A DNA stretch of 64,000 nucleotides. Source: Aspidiotus rigidus (lineage: Eukaryota > Arthropoda > Insecta > Hemiptera > Diaspididae). Below, piece by piece: positions 13,006-23,036 of this stretch. Under the pieces are notes generated by a model. It searched no databases. It was not told the origin of the DNA and saw nothing but the letters and a program-made list of their open reading frames with translations. The stretch lies in assembly GCA_035079385.1 (NCBI GenBank), contig JAVHKY010000001.1, forward strand, positions 12,734,501 through 12,798,500. Reading direction: 5' to 3'. The stretch's first letter is position 1. Each line of letters starts with the position of its first letter. The position numbers and the translations under genes were made by a program.

Positions 13006-13569
13006 TCATGATTTAACCAGCGAGTCATCGAAGTTTGAATCATTCTCATATACTGGCTCAATCAGACCCTCTTCAGGAATGAACCTGTTTAAAACCGTGA
13101 AGTCTTCGTTATTCCGGTGTCGTATGATTTCTATATTTTCTAAAGCCAACCGTTTAAAATATGAGTTCTCCCTATGGAGGAGGATACCAGAGCCTTCTTT
13201 GAATTTATGGCCATTCTCGAGTAGATGATCAGCAAAAGCCGACTCACCCAAATTACCCTTCTCCCACGTTTTTTTATGCTCCTCAATTCTTATTTGGAGC
13301 TGACGCCCAGTCATCCCTATATAAATACCTGGGCAATCGTTGCAGGCTATACTGTATACACCACTTCGCTCGACTGGAGGAATCGGGTCCTTCAATTTCA
13401 CAAATAAACTTTTTACAGTATTAATATTATAAAACGCCGGCCGGAACCCAAAAGGACCGAGTACCCTGCCCAACTTCAACGAAAACTTGCCCAAGTAAGG
13501 GAGTTTAATCCAACGTTTTCTACTGTTATGCAAATCCCTAAGGAGGAAGGTGGTATAGAATCGAGGCAT
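13006..13569 (-). pseudogene. GIY-YIG endonuclease domain of PLE 1, left arm
   Basis: The minus strand encodes a C-terminal PLE domain with GVYSIACNDCPGIYIGMTGR, the GIY-YIG core with the PLE-typical Cys pair CNDC just before it. RQLQIRIEEHKK, FADHLLENGHKF and ALENIEIIRHRNNE follow. The frame is shifted relative to the upstream RT. In active PLEs this domain nicks the target DNA. Confidence 0.9.
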
Positions 13570-14901
13570 TTTCTCGTAAGCCTCCTTCGGATCATTAAAT
13601 CAATGTCCACACGAACTTGGTTCACTCTGGCCAGGTACTTAATCGTCCCTAGTTCCTTCTGGAAAGCATCCTGACTCAAGGAAATACTAGTCAGTCGATG
13701 TATCAAACTATTTAAGGTAGCGATCTTGTGTGCAGCGGGACAGAAAGATGACCCATGGATTGTTATATCAGTCGAAGTTTCTTCTCTATAAATACCAAAT
13801 TCATGGACGCCATCTCTAATAAATATGGACAAATCCAAGAAATTTATTAATAATCCGCCAACTTCCAGAGTCAATTTTATGGAAGGATATCGGCCATTTA
13901 AGTGAGAAAGGAACTCACTAAGGAGTTCCACTGGGCCAGTCCACGCACACAATATGTCGTCTACATACCTATGCCAGTAAAAGACGTAATTCAGAAGTGC
14001 CTGGCCCGAAGAAAAAAATTCGACTTCAAATCTGGACATGAAAACCTCCGATATTAATGAGCCCAAAGGGGACCCAATAAGGATCCCCACTTCTTCCGGG
14101 AATTCGAAAAATTTTCCCTCAAATTTACAGAAATTGGGAGTCCAACAAACTCTCAGAAGGTCGAAGAATTCCACCAATTCCTCATGGGGGACACCAGTTT
14201 TTACGAGCAATTCGCCCATATGTTGGATTGCGACAGCCTTCGGGACGTGAGGAAATAATCCCACCACACCAAAGGAACATAAAATCGTTTCCTCAGGGAG
14301 GCTTATATCCTTCAACCTCTCCGTCAACGAACCTGAGTTTAATACTGAGTGAGGGGAGGTATAATCTACTCGCGATTTGAACCAACTATCAATAAATTTA
14401 GCTAACAAATAAGTTGGTGACGAGACAAATGACACGACCGGCCGCATTGGTACATCTTTTTTATGTACTTTGGGTAATCCATATAGGAGAGGAGGAACCG
14501 GGTTAGGCTCCAAGAGAGCTTTCTTTGTCCGAGGACTCTTAATAATCACACTACAATTATTAATAGTGTTCCTCTCCTCTTTGACAGAACTGGGGAAACA
14601 GAAGAGGCTATTCTCCTTAGCGTCACATTGTTCCAGCACTTCATGAACCCCGGATACATAAGAGGACTTCTCCATAATCACTACGGCGTTGCTTTTATCC
14701 TCCTTGGTAAGGATTAAGCCCTCCTCCCTGACCTTCCTCTTTAATCCTTTAATCACCTCACTACAGGCATTACTTATGCGGGGGAGGGGAGTGTTACAAA
14801 CCATTTCGGCACACTTTTGTTGGATATTCACTCCTGGTCCAATTTTGACTGTCAAGTCAGCTACTACGTTAGCCAGTGTCTCTTGGTTCTTAAGGGGAGG
14901 G
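13476..14901 (-). pseudogene. Penelope-type reverse transcriptase, inactive
   Basis: The minus strand has a long open frame from 14855 to 13476 with RT landmarks in order: KEDKSNAVVIMEKSSY, PPLLYGLPKVHK, RPVVSF, motif A, GSPLGSLISEVFM, then motif C in HRYVDDILC and FLDLSIF. Motif A reads CSFGVVGLFP, whereas the second copy in the window (near 60.9 kb) reads CSLDVAGLFP. The catalytic Asp is therefore Gly here, while YVDD is kept. The frame begins abruptly at 14901 (PPLKNQETLANV), with no natural N-terminus. The GIY-YIG domain follows in another frame. Confidence 0.9.
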
Positions 14902-15457
14902 CGATTCTACCACCTTCCTCCTTAGGGATTTGCATAACAGTAGAAAACGTTGGATTAAACTCCCTTACTTGGGCAGGTTTTCGTTGAAGTTGGGCAGGGT
15001 ACTCGGTCCTTTTGGGTTCCGGCCGGCGTTTCATAATATTAATACTGTAAAAAGTTTATTTGTGAAGTTGAAGGACCCGATTCCTCCAGTCGAGCGAAGT
15101 GGGGTATACAGTATAGCCTGCAACGATTGCCCAGGTATTTATATAGGGATGACTGGGCGTCAGCTCCAAATAAGAATTGAGGAGCATAAAAAAGCGTGGG
15201 AGAAGGGTAATTTGGGTGAGTCGGCTTTTGCTGATCATCTACTCGAGAATGGCCATAAATTCAAAGAAGGCTCTGGTATCCTCCTCCATAGGGAGAACTC
15301 ATATTTTAAACGGTTGGCTTTAGAAAATATAGAAATCATACGACACCGGAATAACGAAGACTTCACGGTTTTAAACAGGTTCATTCCTGAAGAGGGTCTG
15401 ATTGAGCTAGTATATGAGAATGATTCAAACTTCGATGACTCGCTGGTTAAATCATGA
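14902..15457 (+). pseudogene. GIY-YIG endonuclease domain of PLE 1, inverted right arm
   Basis: The plus strand at 14930-15457 encodes the same 175 aa GIY-YIG segment as the left arm, with single substitutions such as K to R in LG[KR]FSLKL and P to L near the C-terminus. It starts without an RT, so it is a 5'-truncated partial copy lying head to head with the RT body. A stop at 15455-15457 ends the frame. Confidence 0.9.
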
Positions 15458-15725
15458 TCTTCTGGTTAACTCCCCCTGTCTTTGTTGATGTTGGATTCAG
15501 TCGCTTTCGTTTACGCTCCGATGATGGTTGTTTAACCGAAAACGTTTAGCGGCTGATTTTCTTGTGGTTCAATATAATTTTGCTACACCTTCGGGTGTAC
15601 ACTCCTCTTGTGTAATATGAATAACCATAAATTAGAACAACGTATCGATTCGAAAAGAAGTTCTGGCGGAGCCAAATAAATAAAGATTATTTTTAAATTC
15701 TTCCTATAGTTGCTCTATCCAGCTG

Positions 15726-15916
15726 GGGTATGGCAATACACCATTTTAGCAGCAAAAAGAAGTGTCTAACGTACGAATGCGTATCGCACAGCATCGCGAG
15801 GAAACGAACCTGACCGGTGTTGCCCGGCCCTGCCGAGTATTCCGCGACACTGCGCGAACGCGTTCGTGCTTGAGAGCCTTCTTTTTGCTGCTAAAATGGC
15901 GTATTGCCATACCTCC
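15726..15916. mobile_element. MITE-like element with about 36-bp terminal inverted repeats
   Basis: The left end ggtatggcaatac...agcagcaaaaagaag is matched in reverse by the right end cttctttttgctgct...gtattgccatacc, with one or two mismatches. The core of about 115 bp is GC-rich relative to its surroundings and non-coding. Overlapping ORFs on both strands arise from the palindromic ends. The target duplication is unclear, so the superfamily is not assigned. Confidence 0.8.
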
Positions 15917-16324
15917 TATACCAGTTATAATACAAAACGATCTTTGATAGCGCATAAAAGTAAAGTGAAGACATCAACGAGCTAAAACCTCTTTGTGACG
16001 TCATCAGCTCTGACCATCTCTTTTTTCTCTGTTGAATTCGCAGATTTCTATATTGATTCAAGGGTTCCAAGTCTATAAACGGGCCGGAGACAGAAGCATA
16101 GTTGATCTAGTAAATTGTACGCTAATCCTGGCTTGAGCTGAGTATAACCTAGTATCAGTATCTAGTGTATCACGGTCACATGCTGGGCCTAGTTTAAAGC
16201 TTGTATAGCTTAATTAAGCATAGTTTGAAGCTAAAAGGAGTAAATTTATAGAGTTAACACGTTCCTCAATTTTATGGTTAGACATTATGATAAAGGGTTG
16301 TACTCAAGTGAGTAACGGATTACA

Positions 16325-17375
16325 AATTACCAGCCGTGAGCGCTTTCAGTTAAAAAACCCATATTCTAAGCGTAAACGAAAGAAAGCGACTGATCCTAAC
16401 ACCAACGAAAACAGAGGAACTCGAAATGAAAATCATGATTGAACTAGCGAGTCATCAAAATGTGAATCATTCCTATATATACTAATTCAATCAATCCCCC
16501 ATCAGGAATATGCCTGTTTAGAGCAGTAATTTCTTCGTTATTCCGGTGTCTAATAATTTCGATATTTTCCAGAGTTAACCGCTTGAAGTACGAAATCTCC
16601 CTATGGAGGAGAGCCCCAGACCCCTCTGTGAACTTACGTCCAGTCTCGATTAAATGATCGGAGAATGCCGACTCGCTCAATTTATCCTTTTCCCGAGCCT
16701 TTTTATGCTCGGCTACTAGCGCCCATTCATCCCTACACAGATTCCAGAGCAATCGTCACACGCTACACTGTAAACTCCACTCCTGTCGACCACAGGAACG
16801 AGGTCCTTCAATTTCACAAATAAACTTTTAACAGTATTAGGATTATAAAATGCTGTCCGGAATCCAAAAGGGTGGAGGACTCGTCCCAACTGCAAAGAGA
16901 ACTTAGTCTAATGCACCTGTTTTTACTGTCTAGATGATCCCTGGGGGTTGGACGTAGTGGAGTCGAGGCATCTCCTCCGGACCATAAGGTCAATGTCCAC
17001 TCTAACTGGATTCACCCTGGCCAAGTACTTAATCGTCACTAGTTCCTCTTGGAAAGTCGCCAGACTCAAGGATATATGAGTCAGTCGATGAATTAGGCTG
17101 TTGAAAGCAACAATCTTATGGGCAGTAGGACAAAATGACGACCCGTGAATAACAGTATCGGTCGACGTTTCTTTTCTATAAATACCAAATTCATGGACAC
17201 CACCATTAATGAAGATGGACAAATCAAAAAAGTTTATTGATGAGCCTCCGACTTCCAAAGTGAATTTTATAGGAGGTTACTGGCTATTTAAATACGTAAG
17301 GAACTCGCTCAGAAGTTCCACAGGACCGGGCCAAGCACATAAGACGTCGTCCACGTACCTGTGCCTATTACCGGA
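16325..17375 (-). pseudogene. Penelope-like element 3, 5'-truncated and decayed
   Basis: The minus strand begins inside motif C at about 17375 (HRYVDDVLCAWPG) and continues as GSSINFFDLSIF and EFGIYRKETSTDTVIHGSSF (17258-16923). A frameshifted GIY-YIG remnant follows (16752-16444) with SAFSDHLIETGRKF and LENIEIIRHRNNEE. The core GIY-YIG motif is eroded. The 3' untranslated region near 16330-16440 resembles that of PLE 1 ('agcgtaaacgaaag', 'gcgactgat'). Confidence 0.88.
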
Positions 17376-19500
17376 AAGCCGATGAAACATTCTACCTAAC
17401 CCAGTTTATGAAACATTTTTTCTTCCCCTCAGAACATTCGAAATAATTCAGAAAAAATAATTTACTCCTAAATTATTGAACCGAGTCGAATGTAGCAAGA
17501 AGATCAATACAACGTTTTTTAGGATGAAGAAAATGGGAAAGCGCAGTTTCTGTCCGAAACTTTGATATCGTTCACCTCATGTAAGTGGCATCCGATGTCT
17601 TTTTTTTACTTACCTGTGATTTGATTTTCCATCTACATAGAGTTGTTGAATAATAAATGATACGCTCATTTTATCATCTAGTTTCGGACGCCCTCGCTGT
17701 CAGTCCGTCAGACGCCAAGACGAGTCACTCAAATAAACGGATCCGTATCGTTGATGAAAAATTTAGCCCATACTTACCGATTGTCTGTTTCGTGGCAAAA
17801 AGAACAAAAAGAAAATAAGAAAAGGCTGACAGCAACGCTATCGTAGAGTAAGAGTAAAAGAACAAACAATTAAGACGAAGTATTCTATACGTCAAAAAAT
17901 GTCAACTTTCCCTCGTGTAAATCGCTTATTAATTGGCAAGAACGAATTCCAGCTCGCTGTCGCGTGGAATTCGCCTGACTGCTTCGCCCCCAAGAGAGGT
18001 CTCCAAGGAGAATGGTGGATTCTATTACGACGTCGGATAAGAATATTCGAAGGACTCGCCCGCTTGAACTACGTCGTATCTTATTTTCGTAATTTAGGAG
18101 TTCGCTGTACACGCTTCGTTTCATTTCTATACACGTGTAGTTATAAGTGGCTTTTTACTCTCCTTCGCATTCTTCGCAGGTAACTGGAGGAAAGTAAGAA
18201 TAAAAATCTTATTATTGGGCACTTGCTTTTAGTTTTCTGCGAAAATTGAATCAGACGGAAATTTAAAGTCTTATGGTTCCACGATTGAATTTCGATGGCT
18301 CAGAAGCAAGTTGTGCACAATCTTACTGTAGGTTGAATAGATTCAAAATTGCCCATTCGTATCGTCATTTAGAGCGTCTGAAAGTACAAAGTCAAAAATT
18401 TTATTGAGAATTGAAAATAGCTCCAATTCTTCCTCTCTCATCGTCGCGTCGCCCTCTTATGAGTACATCACCGCGCGGATATAGGAACTAAAAACAAAAC
18501 GGAGTCGTAAAAATCTTATCATATCGCTGGTAACGTCTCTTTGAGCATATTGCGCGTACTTTCGGAGGTTTATTAATGTCACTATAGCGTATACGTAATT
18601 AAAATTACATTCTACGGCGCTGGCGTATGCATTAAATACACTTTCAAGACTATACGAAAAGCTAACCGAAACGACGACATCGTAACGTCGCGTCGTTGAC
18701 AATAAACTTTGAAATGTACGTTGCTGCATCACTACGTACAGTGTATTTCTGACTTAGAGGTACCTTAAACGAGAGCCCTGTGCCGATTAGCCTCGTAAAA
18801 AAGTCATAATGCGGGCTAATTTCTAATTCTCAGCATATAAGCCACAAAATGTTGTTTTGTTAGCGTCGGATGTCGTAATCGCTATCCTGTCAAGATGCTG
18901 CGGTGGAGCACACGCGACAATACAAATTGTAATCTGCTGTATGTGCAGGATAGCACTTCTTGCAACACGAAATAGTTATGAACAGTTACACAACTTCATA
19001 GGCTGTATATTCTTTTACAAAGACTAGATGATGTTGAATCGATTTTCTAAAAGAAGAGGCGTCATAAAATCTGCTATTTCTGACTCGATCTTAAAACCGA
19101 GATTGTATGTATCTGTATTGCCAGGCGAACAGTAAAACACTGCTAAAAATTGTGTGTGTGGCAACGCCCTGTGAGAAGATGATCCCAATTTTTTGGCTTC
19201 AAGCATTCATTCTCTCCGGAGCTAGAGTTTCGTTCCGAATGCATACTTCTGTGTTATAATTTTGCTCTTATATTTAAGAGCCTAATGAATTTGGAAAATT
19301 CCACTTTTTCCAAAGTTAGTCACTTAGATTCTTGAAGACTTTGTCTGTGGAAAGGGTCGATCCGTTCACTCACCGCTAGATAGCTTATCTTACAGTCTAT
19401 TAGTCCAACAATGGGGCGTATCCCTATTTGAGAAATAAAAATGAGAGGTCACTTACTAGTAAACAAGAAACATGATGGCTCTGCCAGAAAATCTCTCTTT
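17376..19500. other. Intergenic, nothing recognised
   Basis: No conserved protein, RNA gene or clear repeat. The ORF pair at 17885-18183, open on both strands, has no domain and no paralog here. A fragment of the dispersed 'aacctgtt...gaaaaatttgccg' repeat begins near 19510. Confidence 0.45.
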
Positions 19501-19620
19501 TTTTAAACATAGAACCTGTTCCATGAAAGTTTTTTCGAAAAATTTGCCGTAAGCCGTGCGTGGAAACTGATCAACCCTAATGAAAAATTTGGACTTCAAA
19601 AAATATCGACTTTTTGGGGT

Positions 19621-20229
19621 TTGAGTTGAAAATCCTCTCGTTTCAACACCTTAAATGTCAGCGGCAACTCGCCGAATATCAGTGTGACGCTTTCAGAAGC
19701 AACATCATTTGCTCACAGATGTGCACTACTTGCACTCAAATGGATTTAAAGTCCATTTTTTTTTCTTAGTGACAATAATTGTTCTGTAGTAGGAAGGGGA
19801 TGAGAGTCAACATTCATAACTCTGCGGTGACCACACTGTAAGGACTACTGCGGTATCATTTACCTTACCATAATTCCCGGTTCCTCGTCTGTCCTTCAAA
19901 TGTCATTGTAATGACATTTAGTCCAGTCAATAAAGATGAAAAAATCACAATTATGGGCCATAGATGTGACGGAAAGTTTTTCTTTTGTAGTGTGCTCAGG
20001 ATAACCCTCTGATTAAAATACCGATGAGTTCTACGCGCTCTGCCTCCCGTAGAGTCCCCCCATGGCCCCCTTTATCCCCGAATTTCAGTTTTTCGTAATT
20101 TCCTCGAAAACTAAGCATTTCAGAGAAAAATGTTTCAAACAAAAGTTGCTCCTCGTAAAATTTCCTACAAGATTTATTATTCATTTGTTACCGTACGTTC
20201 ATTGGTTGGTCTGAAAATTACCATTTAAA
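19621..20229. repeat. Direct repeat copy A (about 600 bp)
   Basis: Matches 20399-20984 in the same orientation over its full length. Shared blocks include 'ttgagttgaaaatcctctcg', 'gctcacagatgtgcactact', 'gtgacaataattgttctgta' and 'ttcattggttggtctgaaaa'. No coding evidence. Confidence 0.88.
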
Positions 20230-20398
20230 TCCCTCGTTTAACTTTGTAAAGGAAACCTTCGCTCTTGGTTAAGGCTTACCAACTACACGAATCCGTTCCT
20301 TTAAGTTACGGCCATTTTTTTACTCCACGTCGGAGTATTCCTCTTTATTGTTTAGCTTACCAACTACTTCTGTGTAGCAGATACCTGATGGACAGCTT

Positions 20399-20984
20399 TG
20401 AGTTGAAAATCCTCTCGTTTCAACTCACAGATGTCAGCACCAACACGCCGAATATCAGTGTGACGCTTTCGGAAGCAACATCATTTGCTCACAGATGTGC
20501 ACTACTTGCACTCAAATGGTTTTTAAAGCCTATTTCTTTTCTTAGTGACAATAATTGTTCTGTAGTAGGTAGGGGGTGAGAGTCAACATCCATAATTGTG
20601 GGGTGACCACACTGTAAGGACTACTGCGGTATCATTTACCTTACCATAATTCCCGGTTCCTTGTCTGTCCTTCAAGTCCAGTCAATAAATAAGATGAAAA
20701 AATGACAATTATGAGCTATAAATGTGACTGAAGGTTTTTCTTTTGCCCCGGATAACCCTCTGATTAAAATACCGATGAGTCCTACGCGCTCCGCCTCCTG
20801 CAGAGTCCCCCCACGGCCGGCCCCCTTTATCCCCGAAATTCAGTTTTTCGTAATTTCCTCGAAAACCAAGCATTTCAGAGAAAAATGTTTCAAACAAAAG
20901 TTGCTTCTCGTAAAATTTCCTACAAGATTCATTATTCATTTGTTACCGTACGTTCATTGGTTGGTCTGAAAATCGCCATTTAAG
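20399..20984. repeat. Direct repeat copy B (about 590 bp)
   Basis: Second copy of the block at 19621-20229, with small indels. The 170 bp between the copies contains part of the 'cctcgtttaacttygt' dispersed repeat (20231-20260). Confidence 0.88.
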
Positions 20985-21039
20985 TACCTACCTCATTTTG
21001 TTCTTACGAGCCATCTTTTGCATTATACCGGATTATAAT

Positions 21040-22510
21040 GACAGTATTGGTTCAATTTTTTCATTTTTTGTAATTTTTCCAAGAATTTAGAAAATAATTT
21101 CATAGAAGAAAACTTCCTCAGTATTAACTTGAGGTGATTTTGTACATCTATTGTTTGGTTAAAAAATGACGAATTTTTTGTTGTTAAGGAAGCCGTCGTT
21201 TTACGGCGCACGTCAGATTTCTCAAAAAGCCCCCCATAAAACAGGTTCCCTCTGTTAAAATCCACTTTTTCACTCTGGAGGACCATGAGTTTTGGTATTT
21301 TGTTCATCAATTAGATAAATTCTTATGTAGACACATCGCGTAATTCGGAAAAAATAGTCAAAAAATACTCCAGCCGCTGGAACGTTGTGGAAATGACAAA
21401 TAATCGAGAAAATCCACTTTTTCACCCTGGAGGACCGTGAGTTTTGGTATTTTGTCTATCAATTACGTCAAATTATGTGAATACATCCGCCGAGTTGGGA
21501 AAAAATAATCAAAAAATTCTTTATTTTCTGGGATGCCCTAGAAATAGTAAAAACTCCAGGTAATCTACGTTTCCAATATAGAAAACCGTGATTTTTCATA
21601 CTCTGGTTATCAATAAGGTGAAGCCTTATGTAAATACGTACATCGAGTTGGAAAAAAGTAGTCAATAAATTCTCCAGTCGCTGGAATAGTCTGAAAATGA
21701 AAAATTGAAAATATCTGGGAGAATTGTGATTTTGTACATTCTATTTATCAATAAGGTCAATTTTTAAGTGAACACATCCCTATTTCAAAAACAATAGTCA
21801 ATAAATTCTCCAGTCGCTCATTGGCCTGGTCGATTTTAATAAGAACACTTACGCCGAGTTAAAAAAAAAAATTGAAAAAAATTCTCTAGTCGTTGGGATG
21901 CTCTGGAGATATTAAAAAATCAAAGATACACACCCGCCACTATGATTTATGTGTTACATACTTTCTTCCCCTCGAGTCGTGGCGGTACAAATTGTGTTAC
22001 TGGTAGCCGTGCACTCGCATGATGTGGAGGAATCCTTTTGCCGAGACACAATAAAAGACAATCATCCCGTTTGTATTGCCATGCTCCAATATTTGAGGCA
22101 TTGTCACCTCAACTCGAGAGAAGATTCCTCAACTTCATGCAAGTGCACGGCTCCTAGTAACACATTTTGTACCACTACGATTTCAAGGGAACAAAAATAA
22201 ACATTCTAGATTTTGAAGTAAAGGAAATGAATCTTAGGGGTGGGTGTGTATCCTTGGTTTTTTCTATTTCCAGAGCATCCCAGTGACTGGAGAATTTATT
22301 GACTATCTTTTTCCAGCTTGTAAGATGTATTAACATAAGATTTTACATAATATTGATAAACAAAACACCAAAAGTCACGGTTCTACATGTTGAAAAAGTG
22401 GACTTCCTCGATACGTCTAGACTGTTTCAGCGACTGGAGAATTTATTGACTATTTTTTTCCAACTCGGTGTACGTATTTACTCTACATTCCAATTTCATC
22501 CCACGGAGGA
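21040..22510. repeat. Degenerate satellite of about 150-bp units that inverts on itself
   Basis: Units recur near 21240-21390, 21400-21540, 21545-21690, 21700-21830 and 21840-21940. Their signatures are 'aaaatagtcaaaaaattctc', 'cagtcgctggaa' and 'gtgagttttggtattttgt'. From about 22250 to 22510 the same unit runs in the opposite orientation ('ctggagaatttattgactat'). The flanks at 21895-21945 and 22236-22290 are inverse copies of each other. The 21160-21260 part includes the 'cttaaggaagccgtcgtttt / ccccccataaaacaggttcc' piece of the window's composite repeat. Confidence 0.75.
21949..22200 (+). CDS. Candidate small secreted Cys-rich peptide in the palindrome loop
   Basis: An 83-codon ORF in the unique loop between the inverted satellite halves. 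The N-terminal part holds a hydrophobic run (VVAVQIVLLVAVHSHD) suggestive of a secretion signal. The rest has cysteines in FCRD, VCIA, HCHL, SCKC and FCTT contexts. AATAAA overlaps the stop (about 22195-22200). The ORF could be a decayed exon or retrogene, or chance. The first ATG lies in satellite-flank sequence, so the true start or an upstream exon is unknown. Confidence 0.35.
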   Translation: MCYILSSPRVVAVQIVLLVAVHSHDVEESFCRDTIKDNHPVCIAMLQYLRHCHLNSREDSSTSCKCTAPSNTFCTTTISREQK

Positions 22511-23036
22511 GTGCGTATTTTTCAGCTCAAACTGTGACTATTGATTTTTCGCCGTCTATTGCGGTAGCAGTCATAGTTCACCCCGCTATTCATGGAAAAA
22601 TCACAGAAATTCATTAAATATTGATTTTTTGGGGAATGTTCCACCTCACCAAGGACTATGGTACTAATGAATGTTGTAGTAGAAGATATGGCGCTTCAAA
22701 TGAATGATTTTCCCCAGGTGCCTCCTCCATCGATTTCTTTTTATATTCGAGTTTGAAGTTTTGTTATTGCCAGAAACTAGGGAAAATATGAATTTTTTTT
22801 TTGAAAAAAAATGCCATGGATGAACGTTTACATATACTAAAGTGTCCCCAAGTTACATTGCTGTGCGATCATTATTATCTGAGATACAGTCATTTGGATT
22901 TTAGGCTTGAAAATGACTCTGCAGCCCATGTGGGTGAGCGGATGGGTACAATTTTTTGGGTTTCGAGTTTCCTCATTGGGGACAACATTTTGACGGACAT
23001 TTGAAACATTTTTCGACCTAGGCCATTTTTCCCTCT
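22497..23036. repeat. Dispersed direct repeat, copy 1 (about 540 bp)
   Basis: Matches 25557-26098 in the same orientation. Shared blocks include 'gaggagtgcgtatttttcag', 'gtagcagtcatagttyaccc', 'atggcgcttcaaatga' and 'acattgctgtgcgatcatta'. Short ORFs in both copies are broken and have no domain. Confidence 0.88.

Larger units (their letters stand above)
12837..15664 (-). mobile_element. Penelope-like element 1 with inverted-repeat arms and 12-bp flanking direct repeat
   Basis: A Penelope-type RT plus GIY-YIG endonuclease element. The RT body (minus) occupies about 13476-14901. A GIY-YIG cassette with 3' untranslated region occurs twice in opposite orientation: left arm 12848-13563 and right arm 14902-15615, nearly identical (about four amino-acid differences in 175 residues). 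The direct repeat aaaagaagttct at 12837-12848 and 15653-15664 looks like a target-site duplication. Only the right end carries an extra 37 bp (15616-15652) between the arm and the duplication. The high arm identity suggests a recent insertion. The element is not functional as it stands, because the RT has lost a catalytic residue and the ORFs are shifted. Confidence 0.92.

Noticed and set aside
14038..14250. Plus-strand ORFs across PLE 1
   Set aside because: Antisense shadows of the Penelope reverse transcriptase.
17885..18183. Overlapping ORFs on both strands of similar length
   Set aside because: No leader, domain, splice support or paralog; treated as chance.
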